The notes: a model not told the origin generated them from the sequence alone. 5,988 nt of DNA from Actinomycetota bacterium (GCA_003157225.1 PMIZ01000436.1:9204-15191); one strand, 5' to 3'. Numbered from the stretch's first letter, positions 1-5,333 are shown. Translations and numbers: made by a program.

Positions 1-897
1 CAGGATCAGCGGCAGAAGCTGGAGACAGACTGGGAAGTGGACTTCTCCTATTCGCTCTATGGCATGGCTCGCTTTCGCGTGAACGCCTACTTCCAGCGCG
101 GTACGCTCAGTGCGGCCTTCAGGCTGGTGCCCGTTGGTATCAAGTCCATAGACCAACTGGGTCTGCCGAAGATTCTCCATTCCTTCTGCCACAAGCCCCG
201 CGGGTTCGTGTTGGTCACCGGTCCTACCGGCTCGGGCAAATCCACGACTCTGGCTTCCATCGTTGACGAGATCAACCAGACGCGCGCCGACCACATCGTG
301 ACCATCGAAGACCCCATCGAATTCCTGCATACCCACAAGCGCTGCGTGGTGAATCAGCGAGAGATCGGAAGCGACACCAGGAGCTTCCCCGTGGCCCTAC
401 GGTCGGCCTTGCGGCAGGACCCCGACGTCATACTCATCGGAGAGATGCGTGACCTCGAGACCATCCAGATCGCGCTGACAGCCGCCGAGACTGGGCACTT
501 GGTGTTCGCCACCCTTCACACGCAGGACTGCCCGCAATCGGTCGACCGCATCATCGACGTGTTCCCGCCTCATCAGCAAGAGCAGATCAGGGTGCAGATT
601 GCGGCCACTCTAGAGGGCATCGTGTCCCAACAGCTGCTCTCTAAGGCTGGGATGAAGGGCAGGGTCGTGGCCTGCGAGGTTCTCATGAGCACTCCTGCCG
701 CACGGAACCTCATCCGCGAGGGCAAGACCCACCAGCTCTACACGGTCATGCAGACCGGCAACCAGTACGGTATGCAGACCATGAACTCCTCGCTCGCCGA
801 TCTAGTGCGGCACGGTCAAATCACAAGGGAACTCGCACTCCGGCGGTCTTCAGTGCCCGACGAGCTGGAGCGCCTGCTTCTTGTCGGAGCGGCTTGA
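1..897 (+). CDS. pilT: Type IV pilus retraction ATPase PilT (5' truncated by window)
   Basis: PilT is the cytoplasmic hexameric ATPase that powers pilus depolymerisation and retraction (twitching). The frame is open from base 1 with no start codon in a plausible place, so the N-terminal part lies outside the window; 298 residues are visible. The ARFRVN segment comes first (around nt 67-84). Walker A GPTGSGKST follows at nt 220-246, then the acidic Asp box (VTIEDPIEF, about nt 298-324), Walker B (DPDVILIGEMRD, about nt 418-453) and the His box (ATLHT, about nt 508-522). AARNLIRE at nt 697-720 is a near match to the AIRNLIRE motif that distinguishes PilT retraction ATPases from PilB extension ATPases. 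The stop is TGA at 895-897, and pilC follows on the same strand after 127 bases. A GTG at 37 opens an internal frame, but conserved sequence continues upstream of it. Assignment to the PilT/PilU family is very secure; PilT versus PilU cannot be settled here. Confidence 0.95.
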   Translation, partial: QDQRQKLETDWEVDFSYSLYGMARFRVNAYFQRGTLSAAFRLVPVGIKSIDQLGLPKILHSFCHKPRGFVLVTGPTGSGKSTTLASIVDEINQTRADHIVTIEDPIEFLHTHKRCVVNQREIGSDTRSFPVALRSALRQDPDVILIGEMRDLETIQIALTAAETGHLVFATLHTQDCPQSVDRIIDVFPPHQQEQIRVQIAATLEGIVSQQLLSKAGMKGRVVACEVLMSTPAARNLIREGKTHQLYTVMQTGNQYGMQTMNSSLADLVRHGQITRELALRRSSVPDELERLLLVGAA

Positions 898-939
898 CGA
901 GCAGCCGGAGTGGGGTGGGGGCGCCGATGTCAATGGCGC

Positions 940-955
940 TTGAGTGATGTCTCAA
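940..955. repeat. Inverted repeat TTGAG-N6-CTCAA in the pilC upstream region
   Basis: Perfect 5-base arms at 940-944 and 951-955 are separated by TGATGT. The element overlaps the -35 region and spacer of the candidate pilC promoter, where a repressor or activator could bind. The arms are short enough to occur by chance. Confidence 0.3.
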
Positions 956-967
956 TTCCGCCGATAC
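940..967 (+). promoter_or_regulatory. Candidate sigma28/WhiG-type promoter for pilC
   Basis: GCCGATAC at 960-967 matches the FliA/WhiG-class -10 consensus GCCGATAA at 7 of 8 positions. A -35 at the expected distance is weak: TTGA at 940-943 (N16) or TGAG at 941-944 (N15) against TAAA, 2 of 4 each. A start near 974 would give a leader of about 50 bases before the pilC GTG. A second, poorer GCCGAT lies at 923-928. The call rests mainly on the -10 match and on the RsiG-like gene in the same window; pilC may simply be co-transcribed with pilT. Confidence 0.35.
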
Positions 968-989
968 AAAACACGAGAGTGTAGAAAGA

Positions 990-1003
990 CGGGCTCCGGC
1001 CCG
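990..1003 (+). other. GC-rich RNA hairpin with UNCG tetraloop in the pilC leader
   Basis: CGGGC (990-994), TCCG (995-998) and GCCCG (999-1003) form a five-pair GC-rich stem closed as C(UCCG)G, a member of the very stable UNCG tetraloop class. It ends 7 bases before the GGAG ribosome binding site (1011-1014). No U-run follows, so it is not a standard terminator. It could stabilise or set the 5' end of the pilC message, for example by separating pilC from pilT mRNA. Confidence 0.4.
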
Positions 1004-1010
1004 GGATAGA

Positions 1011-1014
1011 GGAG
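1011..1014 (+). promoter_or_regulatory. Ribosome binding site of pilC
   Basis: GGAG lies 10 bases before the GTG at 1025 and supports that codon as the start. The protein then begins with the usual PilC/GspF opening (MATYSYTAK). Confidence 0.7.
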
Positions 1015-1024
1015 CGGGGTAAGC

Positions 1025-2239
1025 GTGGCTACTTATTCCTATACTGCGAAGCGCGAAAGAGGGGCTCCCTTCACGGGAGACGTGGCCGGCGACAACAAAG
1101 CCGCGGTGGTTGCGGAACTTCGCCGCAAAGGGCTTACGGTCCTCAAGCTCGAGCAGAAGCGCAGCATCCCCGACATCCGTACGATTCTGGAGTCCAGCAC
1201 CAAGATCAAAGCGCGCGACAAGGCGGTCTTCGCTCGTCAGTTCGCGACGATGATTCAATCCGGGCTGGCCGTGTTGCGTGCTCTCTATGTACTCGAGGAG
1301 CAGACAGAGAACGTACGTTTCAAGAAGATCATCGCCTCCGTAAGAGAGGATGTCGAAGCGGGCATGGCGCTGTCCGATGCGATGGCCAGATATCCCGTAG
1401 CGTTCGACCGCCTGTACGTTTCGATGGTTCGCGCGGGCGAGGCGGGCGGCGCCCTCGACGCAACCCTTAACCGTTTGGCCGTCCAGTTGGAGAAAGACGA
1501 CAGCCTGCGCCGGACCATCAAGTCGGCCATGGCCTATCCTGTTCTGATTGCCTGCTTCGCCATCGTTGTCATGATCGGCATGCTGCTTTTCATCATCCCG
1601 ATCTTCTCCAAGATGTACGCCGACCTCGGAGGCAAACTGCCGACGCTCACGAGGATCATGATGGACCTCAGCAACCTGCTCAAGGGCTACTGGTTCGTAG
1701 TCTTTCCAGCGCTTTTCGGCATCGTCTGGGGACTCAAGCGACTCAAGAACACCGACAAGGGCCGGCAGTTCTGGGACCGCGCGAAGCTGAAGCTGCCCAT
1801 GAAGCTCGGACCGGTGATCCAGAAGATCGCCGTAGCGCGGTTCAGCCGCACCCTGGCGACACTGGTCGGGGCGGGCGTGCCAATCCTTCAATCCATCGAG
1901 ATAACGGGCAAGACCTCGGGCAACTACGTGATTGAGGAATCGATGGCAGACGTGAGAGAGAGCGTCCGCAGCGGTGAGTCCATTGCGAAACCGCTCTCGC
2001 GTGTGAAGGTGTTTCCGCCGATGGTCACGCATATGATATCCATCGGTGAAGAGACCGGGGCCCTCGATGCCATGCTGAATAAGATCGCCGACTTCTACGA
2101 GGACGAAGTCGAGGCGGCGGTCAAGTCTCTCACCTCCATCATCGAGCCGATCATGATGATGTTCGTCGGCGGACTCGTCGGTGTCATCGTCATCTCGATG
2201 TACCTGCCGATGTTCAACATGATGAACCTGGTGAAGTAG
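1025..2239 (+). CDS. pilC: Type IV pilus inner-membrane platform protein PilC
   Basis: PilC/GspF-family polytopic membrane protein that couples the PilB/PilT ATPases to pilin assembly and removal. At 404 residues it has the normal family length, with a GTG start and TAG stop. Two T2SF domains are visible as an internal duplication. FARQFATMIQSGL (69-81) parallels FSRTLATLVGAGV (273-285), and MVRAGEAGGALD (134-145) parallels MISIGEETGALD (337-348). Hydrophobic segments fall at about 170-194, 222-238 and 373-397, giving the usual three membrane helices. It follows pilT on the same strand, and the two probably belong to a larger pilus cluster extending upstream. The next gene, apt, is convergent, so pilC ends this transcription unit. 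A sigma28-like -10 and a stable hairpin precede it. Confidence 0.96.
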   Translation: MATYSYTAKRERGAPFTGDVAGDNKAAVVAELRRKGLTVLKLEQKRSIPDIRTILESSTKIKARDKAVFARQFATMIQSGLAVLRALYVLEEQTENVRFKKIIASVREDVEAGMALSDAMARYPVAFDRLYVSMVRAGEAGGALDATLNRLAVQLEKDDSLRRTIKSAMAYPVLIACFAIVVMIGMLLFIIPIFSKMYADLGGKLPTLTRIMMDLSNLLKGYWFVVFPALFGIVWGLKRLKNTDKGRQFWDRAKLKLPMKLGPVIQKIAVARFSRTLATLVGAGVPILQSIEITGKTSGNYVIEESMADVRESVRSGESIAKPLSRVKVFPPMVTHMISIGEETGALDAMLNKIADFYEDEVEAAVKSLTSIIEPIMMMFVGGLVGVIVISMYLPMFNMMNLVK

Positions 2240-2297
2240 CTCGCGTCTCTCAGGACAATCAGCGCGGACTGTTGGTCGCGGTGCTCAGGTCAGGCCC

Positions 2298-2319
2298 AAT
2301 GCACGATAATGTGCATTAT
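2298..2319. repeat. Overlapping palindromes in the pilC/apt convergent gap
   Basis: AATGCAC (2298-2304) and GTGCATT (2311-2317) are perfect inverted arms around GATAAT. The same stretch also holds ATAATG (2306-2311) and CATTAT (2314-2319) around TG, so two mutually exclusive hairpins can form. It is AT-rich beside its surroundings and lies between two converging stop codons, where a bidirectional terminator is expected. Neither strand has a clear T-run, so terminator function is only a possibility. Confidence 0.35.
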
Positions 2320-2332
2320 GTAAAGTAGCGCG

Positions 2333-2851
2333 CTAGACCTCGTACGTCAGCAGACTGAAGACCTCGTAACCTTCCAATCGGTCCCTCCCATGAAGCTCGG
2401 TGAGCTCTATTAGGAAGGCCAGGCCGGCCACGATCCCACCGGCATCCTCGACGAGGCAAATCTTCGCAGCTGCGGTGCCGCCGGTCGCGAGCAGGTCGTC
2501 ATGGATGAGGACACGCTGTCCCGGCTTGATGGCGTCAGAGTGCATCTCGAGAACATCGGTGCCGTACTCCAGGTCGTATTCGCAGCGATTGACCTTCCAA
2601 GGAAGCTTCCCAGGCTTGCGTGCGGTCGCGAAGCCTACTCCCAGCGCGTAAGCGAGCGCAGCTCCCAGAATGAAGCCACGGGCCTCAGCCCCAAGTATAA
2701 GGTCGACCTGCCTCCCGCGCGCGAACTCCGCCAATTGGTCCACCGAGTAGTGCAAAGCTTCGGCATCCTGAAGCATTGGCATGATGTCATGAAACAGAAT
2801 TCCCTCTTTGGGAAAACCAGGGATGTGGCGGATGAACCTGTCTAGTTCCAT
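2333..2851 (-). CDS. apt: Adenine phosphoribosyltransferase
   Basis: Cytoplasmic purine-salvage enzyme: adenine + PRPP gives AMP + pyrophosphate. The 172 residues are the usual length for the family. Visible family signatures are FPKEGILFHDI (13-23), GAEARGF (54-60), RKPGKLPW (78-85), YDLEYGTDVLEMH (92-104) and the PRPP-binding loop VLIHDDLLATGGTA (114-127) with its two acidic residues. The ATG at 2849-2851 is preceded by AAGGAG (complement of 2856-2861) at a short 4-base spacing, and the protein begins right at the conserved region. The TAG stop lies within the palindrome TAGCGCGCTA (2326-2335). It is on the same strand as the MerR gene but 179 bases away, so a separate promoter is plausible. 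In many firmicutes and actinobacteria apt sits beside relA; that is not the case here. Confidence 0.97.
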   Translation of the reverse strand: MELDRFIRHIPGFPKEGILFHDIMPMLQDAEALHYSVDQLAEFARGRQVDLILGAEARGFILGAALAYALGVGFATARKPGKLPWKVNRCEYDLEYGTDVLEMHSDAIKPGQRVLIHDDLLATGGTAAAKICLVEDAGGIVAGLAFLIELTELHGRDRLEGYEVFSLLTYEV

Positions 2852-2867
2852 GATGCTCCTTGCATAG

Positions 2868-2877
2868 CGAGGCCTCG
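2868..2877. repeat. Palindrome CGAGGCCTCG just upstream of the apt ribosome binding site
   Basis: A perfect 10-base palindrome lies 6 bases upstream of the apt Shine-Dalgarno sequence. It could be an operator, but GC-rich palindromes of this length arise by chance in such DNA. Confidence 0.2.
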
Positions 2878-2902
2878 TGCTTGGGCTACCAGCGCCCGAG
2901 CC

Positions 2903-2908
2903 ATTGTA
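2903..2908 (-). promoter_or_regulatory. Possible -10 element for apt
   Basis: The minus strand reads TACAAT, one base from TATAAT, about 50 bases upstream of the apt start. The position is suitable, but no convincing TTGACA-like sequence is seen 16-18 bases further upstream. This is the best candidate in the 179-base gap before apt and is weak. Confidence 0.2.
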
Positions 2909-2985
2909 CGATGGCGACGCATGGCCCGCCAGCAGGCTGCTGAATAGCGACGCTGCGCCGGGTGCCCTCTGGGCGTGGATACGAT

Positions 2986-3003
2986 CGCCAGCGTGTCCTG
3001 GCG
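2986..3003. repeat. Inverted repeat downstream of the MerR gene
   Basis: CGCCAG (2986-2991) and CTGGCG (2998-3003) are perfect arms around a 6-base loop, 27 bases past the MerR stop in the direction of transcription. There is no T-run, so it is not a classical intrinsic terminator, although it is the strongest hairpin in the gap. Confidence 0.25.
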
Positions 3004-3030
3004 GCCGTGGCTTCGTTGTTCAGCAGCCTC

Positions 3031-3786
3031 TCAAACGAGGCGCCGCAGCTCCTTGTAGAGCAGCAGGTGCAGGAGCTGGGAGAAGAGAGCGCCCAGGTCG
3101 CTCAGCATCTTCTCCCCGTACTCACGTTTGTCCGGGTGCGAAGACCTGAGAGCGGGCGTGACTATTTGCTCGAGAATGGCGGCTTCTCGCTCGGTGGACG
3201 AACTCAACAGCCGGAGGTTTCGGGGCTCCACACCGAAACGAGTCAGAAGCTGGCAGATACGGGCGATTTCCAGGTCAGGCTCCGTGAAGGCCTTTCCCGT
3301 GCGCGCGGAGCGATCGATCAGACGATAATCCAGAAGGAGCTGCACGAACTGTGCGCTGGCGCCCGCGGTGTCGCACATCTCCTGCAGGGAATAAGCAGGT
3401 GCCTCCCGCCGCAGCACCGCCCCAGAACGGCCACCGACCGCTCCCGGCAAGATAGGTTGACCCGATCCCATCGTCTTGCTCAGCTCGACTCGCTGCTTGA
3501 TGACCTCCAGCGGCAGATACTCGTCGCGCTGGAGCGCGAGGATCGCGCGTAGGCGACGAACGTCGGCTGGGGAGTATTTGCGGTAGCGGCCCTTGGTCCT
3601 CGCCGGAGATAGCAACCCTCGATCCTCGAGGTATCGCACCTTGGTGATGCTCAAATCCGGAAAATCGGGCTGCAACAAAGCGACGAGCTGTCCGATGTTG
3701 AGAAGCCGCTCGGGCTGACCTCGTCCCGGTTGTGCGGGTGGCACCTGCTCGCCCGGCCGGCCAGAACGTCTTGCCGCGTCTACCAT
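3031..3786 (-). CDS. ftsR: MerR-family transcriptional regulator, FtsR/Rv1828-like
   Basis: DNA-binding regulator of 251 residues. A MerR-type winged helix spans about 28-98 (LLNIGQLVALL, ITKVRYLEDRGLLSP, GRYRKYSPADVRRLRAI). A linker at about 103-128 is followed by a second helical domain (131-251) with YSLQEMCDTAG and FGVEPRNLRLL. This layout and the position after an FHA gene match the effector-independent regulators Rv1828 of Mycobacterium and FtsR of Corynebacterium, the latter linked to ftsZ control. No cysteine cluster for metal sensing is present. I chose the ATG at 3786: it begins 7 bases after the FHA stop, suggesting translational coupling, though its Shine-Dalgarno is poor. An in-frame ATG at 3858 would add 24 residues that only shadow the conserved end of the FHA gene. 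Conserved sequence begins near residue 28, so a later start is possible. Last gene of the rsiG-FHA-merR run. Confidence 0.85.
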   Translation of the reverse strand: MVDAARRSGRPGEQVPPAQPGRGQPERLLNIGQLVALLQPDFPDLSITKVRYLEDRGLLSPARTKGRYRKYSPADVRRLRAILALQRDEYLPLEVIKQRVELSKTMGSGQPILPGAVGGRSGAVLRREAPAYSLQEMCDTAGASAQFVQLLLDYRLIDRSARTGKAFTEPDLEIARICQLLTRFGVEPRNLRLLSSSTEREAAILEQIVTPALRSSHPDKREYGEKMLSDLGALFSQLLHLLLYKELRRLV

Positions 3787-3793
3787 GCTGAAC

Positions 3794-4570
3794 TCAGAGG
3801 TCGTCGGCTTCGGCGAGAAAAGCCAACTTGAACTTGCCGATCTGTACCTCATCGCCATCGAAAAGCTGATGCCGTTCGATGCGTTTGCGATTCACGTACG
3901 TACCGTTCAGGCTGTTGAGATCCTCGATGAGGAAACCCGTCTCGTCATGAAGGACGCGCGCGTGATGCCGCGACACGGTCACGTCGTCGAGAAAGAGATC
4001 GCTGTGCGGACTCCGTCCGATGGTGAGGACATCGCTCTCGATGCCCACCACTTGGCCCTCCCGGCCACCGCCCGCGCTGATCAGCAGCACCGGGCCCGCC
4101 AAGACGGCTCGCCTTGCAGCTTCACCCTCCATCTCCTCCCGCTCCGTGAGCGCTAACGAGAGCGTGGTCTCCTCCAGGTCGACAGGCCTGAGGCGGCTGC
4201 CACATCGGCTGCAGAAGTTGGCGTCGAGGGAGTTCTGGGCGTTGCACGCCCTGCAAACGACAGTCTCGGACGGGCACGTCTTGTCCGCCTTTTGCTTCTC
4301 TAGCGTCGTCACCGGGCGATAGCTCGCGAACTGGCGGCGGATCTCCTCTTCGATCGCGCGAATGACGGACGGGTTCTCGAGGATCTGCGCCCGCTCCTGG
4401 GCGCTGGTGTGACTGGCGAGATACTGGTCGTCGAGAATGTCATCAACGTGACGCCCCGACCGAAGCTGCCTCACGATGTATCGGATGACACGTTCTTCAC
4501 GAACGTCGACCGACAGGTCGCGAAATCTCTTCTGAATGCCCCGGACAACCGGCTCAACGTCATCGGTCAT
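3794..4570 (-). CDS. FHA-domain protein with zinc ribbon and GarA/OdhI-like phospho-motif
   Basis: Cytoplasmic protein of 258 residues. The N-terminus (about 1-82) is charged, helical and of unrecognised family. A zinc ribbon follows (C106-x2-C109, C120-x2-C123). Next is an acidic linker with E134-T135-T136, then an FHA domain (about 160-255) with G185-R186-S187, S200-R201-H202-H203 and N222-G223-T224. Several FHA stretches (LFLDDVTVSRHHA, LNGTYVN, GDEVQIGKFKLAFL) are very close to mycobacterial GarA and corynebacterial OdhI as I recall them. In those proteins an ETT motif ahead of the FHA domain is phosphorylated by PknB/PknG-type kinases and then bound by the FHA domain in cis, switching control of 2-oxoglutarate and glutamate metabolism. 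By inference this protein may be a kinase-controlled switch. GarA is about 160 residues without a zinc ribbon, so the N-terminal half here is an addition. The ATG at 4570 has CAGGAG 9 bases upstream (complement of 4580-4585). It starts 6 bases after the rsiG stop. Confidence 0.88.
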   Translation of the reverse strand: MTDDVEPVVRGIQKRFRDLSVDVREERVIRYIVRQLRSGRHVDDILDDQYLASHTSAQERAQILENPSVIRAIEEEIRRQFASYRPVTTLEKQKADKTCPSETVVCRACNAQNSLDANFCSRCGSRLRPVDLEETTLSLALTEREEMEGEAARRAVLAGPVLLISAGGGREGQVVGIESDVLTIGRSPHSDLFLDDVTVSRHHARVLHDETGFLIEDLNSLNGTYVNRKRIERHQLFDGDEVQIGKFKLAFLAEADDL

Positions 4571-4576
4571 GCGGAA

Positions 4577-4861
4577 TCACTCCTGCCGCAGTGGATCCTC
4601 TCCCGCTCCGCGACTGCTGAGAATCTCTGTGAGAGTGGCAACGTCACCATCCTGGACAAGCCCCCCGGCTCTGCTCTTGTCGCGTAGCCTTCTGACCATC
4701 TCAGCTCGGACGATGTCCAACTCGCCGTGTAGAAGGCGCCTGCGCATCGACAGTTCTTGCTCGTCTGCAGCCAGCCGGACGGCCAGCGTCTTCAGTTCCT
4801 CGTCGGTATACGACTGTATCTTGACGAGGCGTTCGAAAGAAGAATCGTTCAAGGCTTCCAC
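4577..4861 (-). CDS. rsiG: Small RsiG-like anti-sigma factor with a single c-di-GMP motif
   Basis: Protein of 94 residues, mostly charged helix (about 18-63), suited to an antiparallel coiled coil. It contains E34-x3-S38-x2-R41-x3-H45-x3-D49, matching the RsiG c-di-GMP signature E(X)3S(X)2R(X)3Q(X)3D except for His in place of Gln. Streptomyces RsiG carries two copies and binds sigma WhiG as a monomer. Single-copy RsiGs of basal actinobacteria form homodimers, and in Rubrobacter radiotolerans the complex controls type IV pilus genes. The surrounding residues (YTDEELKTLA, LSMRRRLLHGELDIVRAE) also look like that family. The GTG at 4861 has no good Shine-Dalgarno, but a promoter is placed so that transcription would begin at that codon. 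A TTG three codons later is an alternative. It is first in a tight run with the FHA and MerR genes. The family call is from memory of the motif; a generic coiled-coil protein is the alternative. Confidence 0.72.
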   Translation of the reverse strand: MEALNDSSFERLVKIQSYTDEELKTLAVRLAADEQELSMRRRLLHGELDIVRAEMVRRLRDKSRAGGLVQDGDVATLTEILSSRGAGEDPLRQE

Positions 4862-4867
4862 ACTTTC

Positions 4868-4896
4868 ACTATAGCGGTTCCTCGCGGAACCATCAA
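4868..4896 (-). promoter_or_regulatory. Promoter of the rsiG-FHA-merR operon, likely leaderless
   Basis: Reading the minus strand, TTGATG (complement of 4891-4896) is followed after exactly 17 bases by TATAGT (complement of 4868-4873). These match the housekeeping consensus at 4 of 6 and 5 of 6. Six bases (GAAAGT) then lead to the GTG at 4861, so the predicted start point is at or next to the start codon. A leaderless message would fit the missing Shine-Dalgarno. The promoter sits in the 53-base gap after gcvH, so the operon can be expressed apart from gcvH. Confidence 0.55.
4876..4891. repeat. Inverted repeat in the rsiG promoter spacer (operator candidate)
   Basis: Perfect 6-base arms GGTTCC (4876-4881) and GGAACC (4886-4891) surround 4 bases and take up nearly the whole -10/-35 spacer. 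A protein bound here would directly govern the promoter; MerR-family proteins bind inverted repeats between -35 and -10. If transcribed from gcvH, the minus-strand RNA would form a 6-pair stem with GCGA, a GNRA tetraloop, without a U-run. An operator and an RNA hairpin are both possible. Confidence 0.5.
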
Positions 4897-4914
4897 GCTA
4901 AGGTAGAGATGTGC

Positions 4915-5298
4915 CTATTCCTCTGAGGCCAGAAGTTCGTTGTACTCGTCCGCCGTCATGAGATCGTCGGCCTCGGAAGGATCGCTCAGCCGCACCTTGA
5001 TGAGCCAGCCCTCCTCATAAGGGCTCTCGTTAATGAGCTCGGGCGCGTCGACCACTTCGTCGTTGACTTCCAGAACCGATCCGCTCAAAGGCGCGTAGAC
5101 ATCAGAGACGGCCTTCACCGACTCGACCTCAGCGTAGGACGACCCGGCAACGACGTCCGTGCCTACCTCGGGGAGTTCGATGAACACGATGTCACCGAGC
5201 GTCTCCTGGGCGTAGTCGGTGAGACCAAAGACTGCGGTGTCACCATCGATCCGAACCCAGTCGTGCTCCCTGTGGTACTTGAGGTTCTTAGGATTCAC
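4915..5298 (-). CDS. gcvH: Glycine cleavage system H protein
   Basis: Lipoyl carrier of the glycine cleavage complex. It shuttles the aminomethyl group among the P, T and L proteins during glycine breakdown to CO2, ammonia and methylene-tetrahydrofolate. The 127 residues are the standard length. YHREHDWVRIDGDTAVFGLTDYAQ and LGDIVFIELPEVG are typical family segments in sequence order. The lipoylated lysine is K62 in ESVKAVSD, followed by PLSGSVLEVN and the C-terminal NESPYEEGWLIKV. The GTG start at 5296-5298 has an excellent AAAGGAG (complement of 5304-5310) at 5 bases. No other gcv gene is next to it, which matches the lone gcvH before garA in mycobacteria. It is the first gene on the minus strand after a divergent promoter region shared with mglB. 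Confidence 0.97.
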   Translation of the reverse strand: MNPKNLKYHREHDWVRIDGDTAVFGLTDYAQETLGDIVFIELPEVGTDVVAGSSYAEVESVKAVSDVYAPLSGSVLEVNDEVVDAPELINESPYEEGWLIKVRLSDPSEADDLMTADEYNELLASEE

Positions 5299-5333
5299 AA
5301 GCGCTCCTTTCTCGCCACAATCGGCTGGCCGTC

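Noticed and set aside
907..921. G-rich stretch after pilT as a G-quadruplex
   Set aside because: It has only two runs of four or more G, so at best a weak two-layer structure; probably just GC-rich DNA.
923..930. Second GCCGAT-type -10 (GCCGATGT) upstream of pilC
   Set aside because: Only 6 of 8 matches and no TAAA-like sequence 14-16 bases upstream.
898..1024. c-di-GMP riboswitch in the pilC leader
   Set aside because: The leader is short and I see neither the conserved core nor the tetraloop-receptor layout of GEMM-I or GEMM-II riboswitches.
821..2032. 403-residue open frame antisense to pilC
   Set aside because: It is a shadow of pilC produced by high-GC codon use. The protein has no recognisable domain and unusual His/Arg-rich composition, while pilC is unmistakable.
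2877..3149. 90-residue frame in and beyond the apt-MerR gap
   Set aside because: Composition is Gly/Ala/Arg-rich as expected for random GC-rich DNA, there is no good ribosome binding site, and it runs antisense into the MerR gene.
2962..3552. 196-residue open frame antisense to the MerR gene
   Set aside because: It overlaps the conserved MerR coding sequence and shows no family features of its own.
3787..3858. 24-residue N-terminal extension of the MerR protein from the ATG at 3858
   Set aside because: It overlaps the conserved end of the FHA domain, lacks a Shine-Dalgarno, and adds residues unlike the family.
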